Assembly (NCBI RefSeq): GCF_023502205.1
Contig: NZ_JAMFLG010000012.1
Span: forward strand, 1-64,000
Reading direction: 5' to 3'
Origin: Aquiflexum sp. TKW24L
GTDB lineage: Bacteria; Bacteroidota; Bacteroidia; Cytophagales; Cyclobacteriaceae
Length of the DNA: 64,000 bases
This document shows, one piece after another, positions 41,551 to 50,260 of this stretch. The stretch's first letter is position 1, and every line of letters starts with the position of its first letter. The notes beneath the pieces are model-generated. The model did no database searches. It had not been told where the DNA came from and worked only from the letters and a program-made list of their open reading frames with translations. Position numbers and translations under genes: made by a program.

Positions 41551-43356
41551 ATGAAGCCTACCAATACCAAAGATCCCGAATACTACCATAAAGTAGTAGA
41601 TTGCCAATACGCCTGCCCCGCCCACACCCCCGTACCGGAATATATTCGGCTCATCGCTGCCGAAAAATTCACCGAAGCCTACATGGTCAATTGGGAATCC
41701 AATGTTTTCCCCGGTGTACTCGGGAGGACCTGTGACCGCCCCTGTGAACCGGCATGCCGTAGGGTACGCGTGGAAGAAGAACCTGTCGCCATCTGTAGGC
41801 TCAAAAGAGTCGCAGCGGACAACAAAGGTGATGTCAGGCAATATATGCCCCAAGGTCCTTTTCCATCCAATGGAAAAAGAATTGCACTCATTGGCGGTGG
41901 CCCTGCTTCCCTCACAGTAGCGAGGGATTTGGCTCCTTTGGGATACGAAATCCACCTATTTGATGAGCAGATCGCAGGCGGGGGAATGATGCGCAGCCAG
42001 ATTCCATCATTCAGACTTCCTGAGGAAGTGCTCAATGAAGAAGTGAATTTCATCCTTGACCTAGGCATCCATACCCAGTTTTTGACTTATGTCAAAAGCC
42101 TGAAAGAAGTCTTGGAGGGTGGATATGATGCAGTTTTTGTAGGTACAGGTGCTCCTAGGGGAAGAGACTTACCAAAATTGCCCGGTAGAAAAGAAGGTGA
42201 TAAAAATATTCATATTGGCATCGAATGGCTTGCAGGTGTTGCTTTTGAACACACCAAATCCATAGCCCAAAAAGTCATTGTCCTTGGCGGAGGAAATACT
42301 GCAATGGACTGTTGCCGTACTTCAAGAAGATTGGGAGGTAAAGAAGTCAAAGTGGTGGTCCGAAGTCCATTCGAAGAGATGAAAGCTTCACCATGGGAAA
42401 AAGAAGATGCACTGCATGAGGATATAAAAATCATTGACAACCATGTCCCGCTGAGTTTTGAGGTAAAAGACGGTAAATTAATCGGAATGAAGTTCCAGAA
42501 AGTAAAGCCGGTCTATGACGAAAACGGGAAAAGACAACTATTACCAACCGAGGAAGATGATGTTTTCATAGAAGCCGATGAAGTGTTGATCGCGATTGGT
42601 CAGGAAAACAGTTTTCCCTGGATTGAAAGACACATCGGACTGGAATTTGATCAGTGGGGAATGCCAATAGTGGATGAAACGACTTTCCAATCTACCAATC
42701 CAAAGGTTTTCTTTGGAGGTGACTCCGCCTTCGGACCAAAAAATGTCATCACGGCAGTAGCCCATGGTCACCATGCCGCTGTTTCCATTCATTTGTTTTG
42801 TGAAGGATTAGATGTGCATGACAGGCCTTCACCGTATACCAATCTTGTCAGCCAAAAGATGGGAATCCACGAATGGAGTTACGACAGCAGTGTCGCCATA
42901 GACCAAAGGTATATCGTACCCCAAGCCAAAAAATCCCAAACCCTCAAAGACCGAAAGAAAGAAGTTGAATTGGGATTTGACATTGCTACAGCATATAAAG
43001 AAACCCAAAGATGTCTTAATTGTGATGTGCAGACCGTTTTTACCGAAGACAGGTGTATCGAATGTGATGCCTGTATGGACGTCTGCCCTACTTCATGTAT
43101 CACTTTTACGGTCAATGAAGAGGAAACTGCACTTAGACAAAATCTATTGGTACCGGCAGAAAATCTGACCCAGGATTTATTGGTTTCCAAAGAGCTTAAA
43201 ACAGGACGGGTCATGGTCAAGGATGAAGATGTATGTCTCCACTGTGGACTCTGTGCAGAAAGATGCCCCACCTCAGCTTGGGACATGCAAAAATTCCTCT
43301 ACTCCACGACCAAAGCCAATCAAATGATCACCCCATTACCCCTCATAGAGAAATGA
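41551..43356 (+). CDS. GltD-like NAD(P)H flavin oxidoreductase with [4Fe-4S] domains
   Basis: A 601-residue protein of the glutamate-synthase small subunit/NfnB-like class. N-terminal cysteines (C18, C22, C61, C65, C69 in CQYACPAH and CDRPCEPAC) bind [4Fe-4S] centres. An FAD Rossmann motif is IALIGGGPASL (111-121), and a second nucleotide motif is VIVLGGGNTAMDC (about 245-258). The C-terminus has two ferredoxin motifs: RCIECDACMDVCPTSC (about 512) and CLHCGLCAERCPTS (about 562). It should pass electrons between NAD(P)H and ferredoxin-type centres. Followed by 2-oxoacid oxidoreductase genes with a 4-base overlap, so it is probably their electron-transfer partner. Confidence 0.9.
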   Translation: MKPTNTKDPEYYHKVVDCQYACPAHTPVPEYIRLIAAEKFTEAYMVNWESNVFPGVLGRTCDRPCEPACRRVRVEEEPVAICRLKRVAADNKGDVRQYMPQGPFPSNGKRIALIGGGPASLTVARDLAPLGYEIHLFDEQIAGGGMMRSQIPSFRLPEEVLNEEVNFILDLGIHTQFLTYVKSLKEVLEGGYDAVFVGTGAPRGRDLPKLPGRKEGDKNIHIGIEWLAGVAFEHTKSIAQKVIVLGGGNTAMDCCRTSRRLGGKEVKVVVRSPFEEMKASPWEKEDALHEDIKIIDNHVPLSFEVKDGKLIGMKFQKVKPVYDENGKRQLLPTEEDDVFIEADEVLIAIGQENSFPWIERHIGLEFDQWGMPIVDETTFQSTNPKVFFGGDSAFGPKNVITAVAHGHHAAVSIHLFCEGLDVHDRPSPYTNLVSQKMGIHEWSYDSSVAIDQRYIVPQAKKSQTLKDRKKEVELGFDIATAYKETQRCLNCDVQTVFTEDRCIECDACMDVCPTSCITFTVNEEETALRQNLLVPAENLTQDLLVSKELKTGRVMVKDEDVCLHCGLCAERCPTSAWDMQKFLYSTTKANQMITPLPLIEK

Positions 43357-45191
43357 CAAAAGCAGTCAATGATTTTATAATCCGGTTTGCCAATGTGAAC
43401 GGCACCGGATCGGCGAGTGCCAACTACCTGTTTGCCAAAGCCATTTTCCGTATGGGAATTCCTGTTACTCCAAAAAACATCTTTCCTTCCAACATTCAGG
43501 GACTTCCTACCTGGTATGAAGTGCGTGTCAGTGAAAAGGGATATCTAGGGAGACGGGAAGGTATCGACATTTTGGTGTCTGTCAATCCTCAAAGTATGGC
43601 ACAGGATGTAAAAAGTGTCAAGCCGGGCGGTTATTTTATGTATGACAGTACCAAAAAACTCCCTGCACCCTATTTCAGAGAAGACATCCATTATCTCGGC
43701 GTTCCTATGATGGAGATGTCCAATGAGGCATTTTCAGATCCAAGGAAAAGGCAACTCCTGAAGAACATCATTTATGTCGGTGCTTTAGCCAAGTTGTTAA
43801 ACATGGATTATTCAGAAATTGAAAAATTGGTCGGAGAACAATTTGAAGGTAAACAGCAACTGATCGACGCGAATATCCAAGCCCTAAAGTTGGGAATGGA
43901 TTATGTCGAGGCCAATTTCCAGTATCCACTGAACTTCCATCTTGAAAGAAGGAACCTCATCAAAGACAAAATCCTAGTAGACGGGAATACGGCATGCGGA
44001 CTCGGTGCTGTGTATGGAGGAGCCACCGTCATGGCATGGTATCCGATTACGCCTTCCACCTCGGTGGCGGAGGCGTTTGAACATTATTGTGAAGAATACA
44101 GAACAGATCCTGAAACAGGCGAGAAAAGATTTGCCATCATCCAAGCCGAAGATGAACTCGCGGCAATGGGCATGGTTATCGGTGCCAATTGGAATGGAGC
44201 ACGTGGGTTTACTGCGACAAGTGGTCCTGGAGTTTCTTTGATGAATGAATTTCTAGGTTTGGCCTACTTTGCCGAAGTACCTGCTGTCCTTGTGGATGTT
44301 CAAAGAACAGGTCCAAGTACAGGCATGCCCACCAGAACGCAACAATCGGACATTCTCCTTGCCGCCTACGCTTCTCATGGAGATACCAAGCATGTATTGC
44401 TTTTCCCTGCTACTCCCCATGAATGCTTTGAGATGACAGCCGAAAGTTTTGACCTCGCCGAGCGCCTTCAAACGCCGATCATGGTCATGACAGACCTTGA
44501 CCTTGGCATGAACGATCACATCAGTGAGCCTTTTCATTGGGATCAAAAGAGAAAATATGACCGGGGAAAAGTTCTCAATGCGGAGGAATTAGAGCATATC
44601 GGCCGATTTGGAAGATATCTGGATGTGGATGGTGACGGCATTCCTTACCGGACCTATCCAGGCACCCACCCTACAAAAGGCTCCTTTTTTACCAGAGGAA
44701 CTTCAAGGGATGAATACGCTGCCTACACAGAAGATGGCGCTGCCTACAAGAGAAACATGGACCGCTTGATGCTCAAATGGGAAACGGCGAAGAAAATCGT
44801 TCCGAAAGCCCATTTGTACCAAAAGGAAAACAAGTCAGAAGTAGGGATTTTATTTTATGGAACATCAACTTTTTCGGCAGAAGAAGCAAAAGACATTATG
44901 GAATATAATGAAATCATGGTGGATGCGATCAGAATCAAAGCTTTCCCATTTGGAGAAGAAGTGGTTCAGTTTATCCATTCCCATTCGACTGTTTTTGTGA
45001 TCGAACAAAACCGGGATGCGCAATTGCGCAGCATGATGATCATGGAACTTGATACCAATCCTGCCAAATTGATTCCTATCTTGAATTATGACGGTATGCC
45101 GATCACGGCTGATGCCATCAAAAACCAGATTTTAAAGCATTTAAACCTAGAAAACACCCAACACCATGAGTTATCTAAAACCGCTCTTTAG
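43353..45191 (+). CDS. korA: 2-oxoacid:ferredoxin oxidoreductase, fused gamma-alpha subunit
   Basis: A 612-residue subunit. I start at ATG 43353, overlapping the upstream stop (ATGA), instead of the much longer TTG reading from 43233. Residues 1-~185 are the gamma domain (NVNGTGSASANYLFAKAIF and IDILVSVNPQSMAQDVKSV). The alpha domain begins about 205 (GNTACGLGAVYGGATVMAWY with PITPSTSVAEAFE, and GPGVSLMNEFLGLAYFAEVP). It forms a thiamine-diphosphate enzyme that reversibly decarboxylates a 2-oxoacid to the acyl-CoA. Substrate (2-oxoglutarate, pyruvate or branched-chain) is uncertain; the gamma-alpha fusion is usual for the 2-oxoglutarate type. Confidence 0.9.
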   Translation: MTKAVNDFIIRFANVNGTGSASANYLFAKAIFRMGIPVTPKNIFPSNIQGLPTWYEVRVSEKGYLGRREGIDILVSVNPQSMAQDVKSVKPGGYFMYDSTKKLPAPYFREDIHYLGVPMMEMSNEAFSDPRKRQLLKNIIYVGALAKLLNMDYSEIEKLVGEQFEGKQQLIDANIQALKLGMDYVEANFQYPLNFHLERRNLIKDKILVDGNTACGLGAVYGGATVMAWYPITPSTSVAEAFEHYCEEYRTDPETGEKRFAIIQAEDELAAMGMVIGANWNGARGFTATSGPGVSLMNEFLGLAYFAEVPAVLVDVQRTGPSTGMPTRTQQSDILLAAYASHGDTKHVLLFPATPHECFEMTAESFDLAERLQTPIMVMTDLDLGMNDHISEPFHWDQKRKYDRGKVLNAEELEHIGRFGRYLDVDGDGIPYRTYPGTHPTKGSFFTRGTSRDEYAAYTEDGAAYKRNMDRLMLKWETAKKIVPKAHLYQKENKSEVGILFYGTSTFSAEEAKDIMEYNEIMVDAIRIKAFPFGEEVVQFIHSHSTVFVIEQNRDAQLRSMMIMELDTNPAKLIPILNYDGMPITADAIKNQILKHLNLENTQHHELSKTAL

Positions 45192-46218
45192 ACATCCGAA
45201 ACTTCCAAAAAACAAACTTGGCTATACCCAAAAGGAATATGAAGGCTCCCTTTCTACACTCTGTGCGGGATGTGGACACGACAGCATCAGCGCCGCCATC
45301 GTGCAGGCTTGTTTTGAGATGTCCGTAGAACCACATAAAGTAGCCAAAATCTCCGGAATCGGCTGTTCTTCCAAAACCCCAACCTACTTTTTGGGTAATT
45401 CACATGGATTCAATTCCGTCCACGGCAGAATGCCTTCCGTCGCTACCGGTGCGAGCATGGCGAATAAGGACATGGTTTACTTTGGCGTTTCAGGAGATGG
45501 GGACTCTGCTTCCATTGGCATGGGGCAGTTTGTCCATGTCATCCGCCGCAATCTGAATATGGTCTATATTGTGATGAACAACGGCTGTTATGGCCTGACC
45601 AAAGGACAAGATTCTGCCACGGCAGATCAGGGTTCGCGGAGCAAAGCCGGTTCTGTCAATCCTTTTCAGGCCATCGACCTAGCGAGTTTGGCGATAGAAT
45701 TAGGGGCGACATTTGTGGCTCAGAGTTTTAGCGGAGACAAGCAACAATTGGTTCCGCTTATCAAGGCGGCCATGCACCACAAAGGATTTGCCTTTCTCAA
45801 TGTGATTTCCCCTTGCGTGACTTTCAACAACAACCCCGGTTCTACCAAATCCTATGATTATGTAAGGGAACATATTGAAGCAACCTCGACTTTGGACTTT
45901 GTACCCGAAATGCCTGAAATCAAAACCAATTACGAAAAAGGCAAGTCGACCCGAGTTGCGATGCATGATGGCACCTTGATCCAACTTAACAAATTGGCAA
46001 CAGATTGGAATCCAGAAGACAGAGTTTCGGTTGCCAACGCCCTTCAGCATGCAAGAACAAAAAATGAAATCTTGACTGGTTTGCTTTATGTCAATACTGA
46101 ATGGAAAGACCTTCATGGCACCTTAAGCACCTGCAGTACACCCTTGAATAAACTGAAGGAAGATAAACTTTGTCCTGGAACGGAGGCTTTGAAGGAGATC
46201 AATGCAGGGTATAGGTAA
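45166..46218 (+). CDS. korB: 2-oxoacid:ferredoxin oxidoreductase, beta subunit
   Basis: A 350-residue subunit. CAGCGHDSI (C33, C36), GIGCSSKTPTYF (C67) and Cys at about 217 supply the conserved [4Fe-4S] ligands. GDGDSASIG (110-118) and NNGCYGLTKGQ (138-148) bind thiamine diphosphate and Mg. It completes the korA-korB core and overlaps korA by 26 bases. The start MSYLKPLF... is the only good ATG. It ends the operon; no terminator is visible, only repeats. Confidence 0.92.
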   Translation: MSYLKPLFRHPKLPKNKLGYTQKEYEGSLSTLCAGCGHDSISAAIVQACFEMSVEPHKVAKISGIGCSSKTPTYFLGNSHGFNSVHGRMPSVATGASMANKDMVYFGVSGDGDSASIGMGQFVHVIRRNLNMVYIVMNNGCYGLTKGQDSATADQGSRSKAGSVNPFQAIDLASLAIELGATFVAQSFSGDKQQLVPLIKAAMHHKGFAFLNVISPCVTFNNNPGSTKSYDYVREHIEATSTLDFVPEMPEIKTNYEKGKSTRVAMHDGTLIQLNKLATDWNPEDRVSVANALQHARTKNEILTGLLYVNTEWKDLHGTLSTCSTPLNKLKEDKLCPGTEALKEINAGYR

Positions 46219-46745
46219 TTATAGTAAACTTCTTTCTTGACAATAAACCTAAATGTTGTTTGATTTTGACCGATGACCGATGACGGATGTGTTGGGCATT
46301 CAAGCATTTAAACAATAGATTTTATCGGTGGAGACACTGCACGGGGCAAGGGTAAAGAATTTAGCAAAAAAACGGAATGCTTAAAGGAGCAGGAATAGGC
46401 CTAGAATTTTGAAATATACATGCCAATATGTAGGTATTTGTTGACTTGTATAATTCAATGGACACAGAGGCATAATGGAAAATATCCATTCAGAGTTACA
46501 GCACTGAAGGTGCAAAATACCCAAGCGATGGATGCAGACCATCGTAATAGTAAGAAATATTCGGAAAAAGCCCTGAAAGGGCGAAATCTCTTTAAGGACA
46601 AGAAAGAAAATGATCCCACCCTTTCAGGGCTTAAGGGAATTATCTGATGTGTTATGGATGGGCTTCACCCATCCCTTTGTTATTTTGCCCTTTCAGGGCT
46701 GATTTCAATGATTTGGTGTTAAGTTGGTATTTTGATATTTATCAA
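46219..46745. repeat. Gap with GCCCTGAAAGGGC-type REP-like repeats
   Basis: From 46570 on there is a clear unit: GCCCTGAAAGGGC (46570-46582), CCCTTTCAGGGC (46619-46630), GGATGGGCTTCACCCATCC (46656-46674) and GCCCTTTCAGGGC (46687-46699). The last inverts the first. The first part (46260-46290) has the word GACCGATGACCGATGACGG, also found inverted near 55135. No gene is supported in the 527 bases. Confidence 0.7.
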
Positions 46746-48365
46746 TTATGGTACATACCCATCCAATCCGCATTGCTGCATAAATTCATTGTTGAACAGT
46801 TGCTGCACTTCTTCGGTCATCACCCTGGACCGTTGCTTTTTCCATTGTTGGATAATCTCATTTCCATAGATATAATTCAGCCGGTTCTTGTCCACGATGC
46901 GGTTTAGCTTTCCCCAATGGATGGTATACGGAATGGCGGAGGCTTCCAAAGATTCCAAAACCAATTGATAATACTGGTGATTGATCGCAGCATCAGCACC
47001 ATCAAGTTCCATCACTACAGAATGCTTGAACCGGGTAAAGGCAAGGGTGGCCGAATTTCCCTTTACAAAACGAAAAGCCAAAACGCCCGCTAATTTCACG
47101 GCTTCATTGATTTTGAGACAAATGTTGAGGGCTTTGACCACATCCTTTACATCAAGGCAAATCGCAGCACTAAAGGCTTTTCCTCGAAATCTTGTGTTGG
47201 TAAATGTCTCCGCTATCGTGCCGACCAAATCTTCAGGCCTACTGTATGCCAATCCAAAAATTGAATTCACGATTTGGGGAACTAAGATCCTATTTAAAAA
47301 ACCAACCTTCGCCTGCACCTCATCCAAAACCGATTGGATCAACCCAAGAGTATCGTCACCATAGGTAAATCCCGACGTGGCATGTTCAATTTTCGTGTAT
47401 TCCTGCCGATAAGCCACTTTAAACATGGACCTCATGAATACCCCTTTTTCGACATCTTCAAAAGCAAAATCATGGGGATTGACTGCCAACTCAAAATGAT
47501 ATAGATGCCTGAGTGGATCGTTCCAAGTGTATTTGAGGTGGTGCTGGATTTTCGAAAAATCCATCTTGGTGACAGCTTCCACCATAGCACTGTCAAAAGG
47601 TACCCTTTGCATTTTTTGCTCCAACAAAAAATTATCCTCCACCTCCACCAATACGCCATGGATAATTCCAAAACTTCCAAAACTCACCCAAATTGCATGG
47701 AATAAGTCATCATCGATGAAAACCTCGGCACCTAATTTTTGTTGAAAAGCAACAGAAGTAATCCGTCTGGAAGCCCTCTCCACATAAATATGCCTATCGG
47801 GCCCTGTGATGACGTGCATACCGACGACCATTTCTGGCAAAGCTCCCTTAAAAACAGAAGCCCCATGCGTCCCTGTAGAAAATGCGCCCGCAATGGTTTG
47901 GCCATTGCTGCCGCCACTGACCATCAGGCTTTTGGAAGGTTGACATTGTTTTTCGAGGTATTCATTGATTTGGATGATGGTGTTTCCACACTGCAAAAAC
48001 TTAAAATTTTCAGGCTTATTGCCGGCATTCAAAAAATCAGGATGAAAATTATCTTTTCCTAAGGCAAATTTATGCCTCAGTCTCTTGGTGTTGATTATGG
48101 CATCTTCGCTCATCCCAACTTTGCTAAAAGACCAACCACTACCTAATGCGCGGATATTGAGCTGGTTGTCCAAGGCATACTTGATGATCCATTGAAAATT
48201 AGCTGTGCATTTTTTGTATTGGGAAAACTGATCGAGACTTTGAAAAGCAGGATCGTCCAAGACCATATCAAAAGACAGGTCCTCATCCAAAGGTTGGGTA
48301 TAGTTCTGGTGGACATTGGTGAATTCCTTGATCTTCCAAGGAATAACTCCGGCAGGATAGGGCAT
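46746..48365 (-). CDS. FAD-linked oxidase of the VAO/PCMH family
   Basis: A 539-residue flavoprotein with no evident signal. The FAD-binding PCMH domain (about 45-225) shows IRALGSGWSF (71-80), MVSGGSNGQTIAGAFSTGTHG (148-168). The C-terminal half has the substrate-cap pattern of sugar-lactone (L-gulono/D-arabinono-lactone) oxidases (VMELDGADAAINHQYY, then PYTIHWGKLNRI). Such enzymes oxidise alditols or aldonolactones with O2. The substrate is unknown. A Bor-like lipoprotein gene lies 12 bases upstream on the same strand, so both may be in one operon. Confidence 0.8.
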   Translation of the reverse strand: MPYPAGVIPWKIKEFTNVHQNYTQPLDEDLSFDMVLDDPAFQSLDQFSQYKKCTANFQWIIKYALDNQLNIRALGSGWSFSKVGMSEDAIINTKRLRHKFALGKDNFHPDFLNAGNKPENFKFLQCGNTIIQINEYLEKQCQPSKSLMVSGGSNGQTIAGAFSTGTHGASVFKGALPEMVVGMHVITGPDRHIYVERASRRITSVAFQQKLGAEVFIDDDLFHAIWVSFGSFGIIHGVLVEVEDNFLLEQKMQRVPFDSAMVEAVTKMDFSKIQHHLKYTWNDPLRHLYHFELAVNPHDFAFEDVEKGVFMRSMFKVAYRQEYTKIEHATSGFTYGDDTLGLIQSVLDEVQAKVGFLNRILVPQIVNSIFGLAYSRPEDLVGTIAETFTNTRFRGKAFSAAICLDVKDVVKALNICLKINEAVKLAGVLAFRFVKGNSATLAFTRFKHSVVMELDGADAAINHQYYQLVLESLEASAIPYTIHWGKLNRIVDKNRLNYIYGNEIIQQWKKQRSRVMTEEVQQLFNNEFMQQCGLDGYVP

Positions 48366-48377
48366 AATAAATGGGGT

Positions 48378-48707
48378 TTAAATTTCTCCCGGAATAGGTA
48401 CCTCCGGGCAACAAAAATATTCAACAGATTGGGGCACGACGATCCCCAAAGTAATGGCAGCTAACAGAATATGTCCGGCATTGGTCTTCACTGTAATCTG
48501 ACAAATGGATTTGCAGTTCGCCTCCGTTTTGATATCGACAGGCTGCCTCAAACCCCAAAAATAAGAGGTTCTGTTCACCTGAATTGGAGCTGGATTATCC
48601 GAATCATACTTGGATACGATCCTCAGATTGGCACAGGATGCCATCAGGAATAGAAAGTAAAAAAGAAACAAAACGGATAAACTTCTGAATTGATATGACT
48701 TTCTCAT
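48378..48707 (-). CDS. Bor-like lipoprotein
   Basis: A 109-residue lipoprotein: a hydrophobic signal followed by lipobox LMASC (Cys near 25). The later pattern YFWGLRQPVDIKTEANCKSICQ, ending LAAITLGIVVPQSVEYFCC, follows the layout of phage lambda Bor (aromatic-xxGL, a Cys strand, TLGI-x-P, terminal Cys). In lambda, Bor aids serum resistance, but host-encoded relatives are of unknown role. It is 12 bases upstream of the VAO oxidase. The similarity is by pattern only. Confidence 0.6.
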   Translation of the reverse strand: MRKSYQFRSLSVLFLFYFLFLMASCANLRIVSKYDSDNPAPIQVNRTSYFWGLRQPVDIKTEANCKSICQITVKTNAGHILLAAITLGIVVPQSVEYFCCPEVPIPGEI

Positions 48708-48998
48708 TAGAGTTGAAAGTTAAAATGGAAAACAGACTTTTTAAAAATACATAACACGCTAAAAATCAAGGTAAAAGTTAAAAAAATAATTGGAAAAAGG
48801 CAATAGAAGGTTAAAGGTTATTTGGTTAAGGGTTATTATGTTGTAATTGTTGTAGTTGTTCTAATGGTTGTAATGGTTATTTCCTTCGCAGCTTCCTGTA
48901 GTCATGTTTACAATTTTTATTTATCCTGAATTCAACATTCTAAATTCAGAATTTTCTCGCTTCTTATCTCTTGCTTTTTTTGTCTCATTTCTCATATC
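48708..48998. repeat. Gap with degenerate TTGTAGTTGT words
   Basis: Around 48838-48885 the words TTGTAATTGT, TTGTAGTTGT and GGTTGTAATGG recur. The same kind of tract is longer at 54.8-54.9 kb. No gene is seen. Confidence 0.5.
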
Positions 48999-49538
48999 TC
49001 AAGTCTCCTGTCTAAATCTCTCACTCACCAACTTCACATGCCCCAAGTGATGTGTAGAGTGCCAAGCGTACAAAGCAATCGTTGTGGCAAGGGAAATCGT
49101 TTTTTGGTTTGCAGGATGGAAAAAGGTTTTCTGTAAATCTGTCTCGGAAAGTGATTTGATCAATGCTACCCACCGGTGATGCAATCCTTCCAAAAGCTTC
49201 AGACTATGATCAATAGGTAAATTTTTAGCATCTGCCAACTCCGCCCACAAATCTTCATGATAAGGTTTGATAGTCGGGTTATCCTCAGTAAGCGCCAACT
49301 TGAAACGGATAAAACTGTTCATATGGCTGTCCGCACAGTGATGCACCACTTGCCTCACAGTCCAACCCTCAGGTCGATAAGGTGTGTCCAATTGTTCTTC
49401 TGAAAGCTTATCTGTTTCTGCCCTAAGTAAGGCAGGGAATTCTTCTATGATTCCAACCCATTCTTCAAGTTGTTGGGCAGTAATTTCTTTTGGTGCTGTA
49501 AAGCGGCCAACGGGAAATTTTAGTGATTCTATATCCAT
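48999..49538 (-). CDS. YfiT/BstA-like DinB-fold putative metal-dependent transferase
   Basis: A 179-residue protein. I start at ATG 49538 (MDIESLKFPVGRF), which fits the family, rather than 14 codons earlier. Three histidine sites typical of DinB/YfiT bind a divalent metal: VHHCADSHMNSF (about 67-78) and HSTHHLGHV (about 160-168). Bacillithiol-S-transferase relatives join a low-molecular thiol to electrophiles. Whether this host makes bacillithiol is not shown by the window. It is a single leftward gene in a repeat-rich area. Confidence 0.85.
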   Translation of the reverse strand: MDIESLKFPVGRFTAPKEITAQQLEEWVGIIEEFPALLRAETDKLSEEQLDTPYRPEGWTVRQVVHHCADSHMNSFIRFKLALTEDNPTIKPYHEDLWAELADAKNLPIDHSLKLLEGLHHRWVALIKSLSETDLQKTFFHPANQKTISLATTIALYAWHSTHHLGHVKLVSERFRQET

Positions 49539-49708
49539 GTTTTTTTTATACAAATTAGCCTTAATGAGAATTAAGTACAAGTGTGTCTATCTCTAAAATG
49601 TTGTTATTTTAACTAGCCACCAAAAAATAGGCTTAATCCAAAGTTGAAGCAGTATATCATTTGGAATCAATAGTAAAAAAGTATTCCATCAAAACGTTAA
49701 GAATGTTT

Positions 49709-49738
49709 TAAAAAAAAACCGGATTCTTGGTCCGGCTT
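49709..49738 (-). terminator. Intrinsic terminator of the small lipoprotein gene
   Basis: CCGGA (49719-49723) pairs with TCCGG (49731-49735) around TTCTTGG. The A-run at 49710-49718 gives a T-run on the minus strand, so it ends the leftward 49744-49938 gene. Confidence 0.75.
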
Positions 49739-49743
49739 TTCGA

Positions 49744-49938
49744 TTAATTTTTTATTTCGACTTCGACTTTCTTGGTCTTTACCGATCCTCCATCAGGACC
49801 GATTTTGATCTGAGTGCCTGCATCTTTTTCAACTTTGACTTCAATTTCCTTCTCAACCACTTTTTCTGTCACGGTTTTTTCTTTACAGCCAAAAGTCATT
49901 GAAAGGAATAAGATTCCAAAAACATAAATAATTTTCAT
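49744..49938 (-). CDS. Small charged lipoprotein
   Basis: A 64-residue protein. I start at ATG 49938 (MKIIYVFGILFLSMTFGC), which gives a signal with lipobox MTFGC. The mature part is all charge (EKTVTEKVVEKEIEVKVEKD) followed by IKIGPDGGSVKTKKVEVEIK, a short beta-type repeat. No known function. A terminator follows directly. Confidence 0.65.
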   Translation of the reverse strand: MKIIYVFGILFLSMTFGCKEKTVTEKVVEKEIEVKVEKDAGTQIKIGPDGGSVKTKKVEVEIKN

Positions 49939-50077
49939 AAGTAATTTGTTTGATGAGGGTGATAAAACAGAGCAATTCAAAAAATATCATCGGGTTTTGA
50001 TAAGTTCTGGTTTTTCTGTCATGTAAAGTGCCGATAAAAAAATGAAATAGCTAATTCTTTCGTTAATTAATCGATTT

Positions 50078-50260
50078 GTTTGGTTATTGGTTATTTGGTT
50101 AATGGTTATTGGCTATATGATTAATTGGTTAACTGGTTAACTGATTTTGAATTCATAGCTTGAACTTGGCATCTAATACTTTTTCTTGATTATTAGTACT
50201 TTATACTTAATACTTTTTCTTGGTACTTGATACTTAGTACTTGATACTGGATACTTAATA
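50078..50260. repeat. Tract of degenerate GGTTATT and TACTTGATAC words
   Basis: The first part (50085-50145) repeats GGTTATT, GGTTAATGG and GGTTAACTGG. The second part (50165-50258) repeats TACTTGATACT, TACTTAGTACT and TACTTAATACT. It forms the upstream part of the gap 49981-50254 after the small lipoprotein gene and runs up to the priA stop. No gene is seen. Confidence 0.6.

Noticed and set aside
46420-46907. 75- and 86-codon ORFs
   Set aside because: They lie within the REP-like repeats or overlap the 3' end of the VAO oxidase in antisense.
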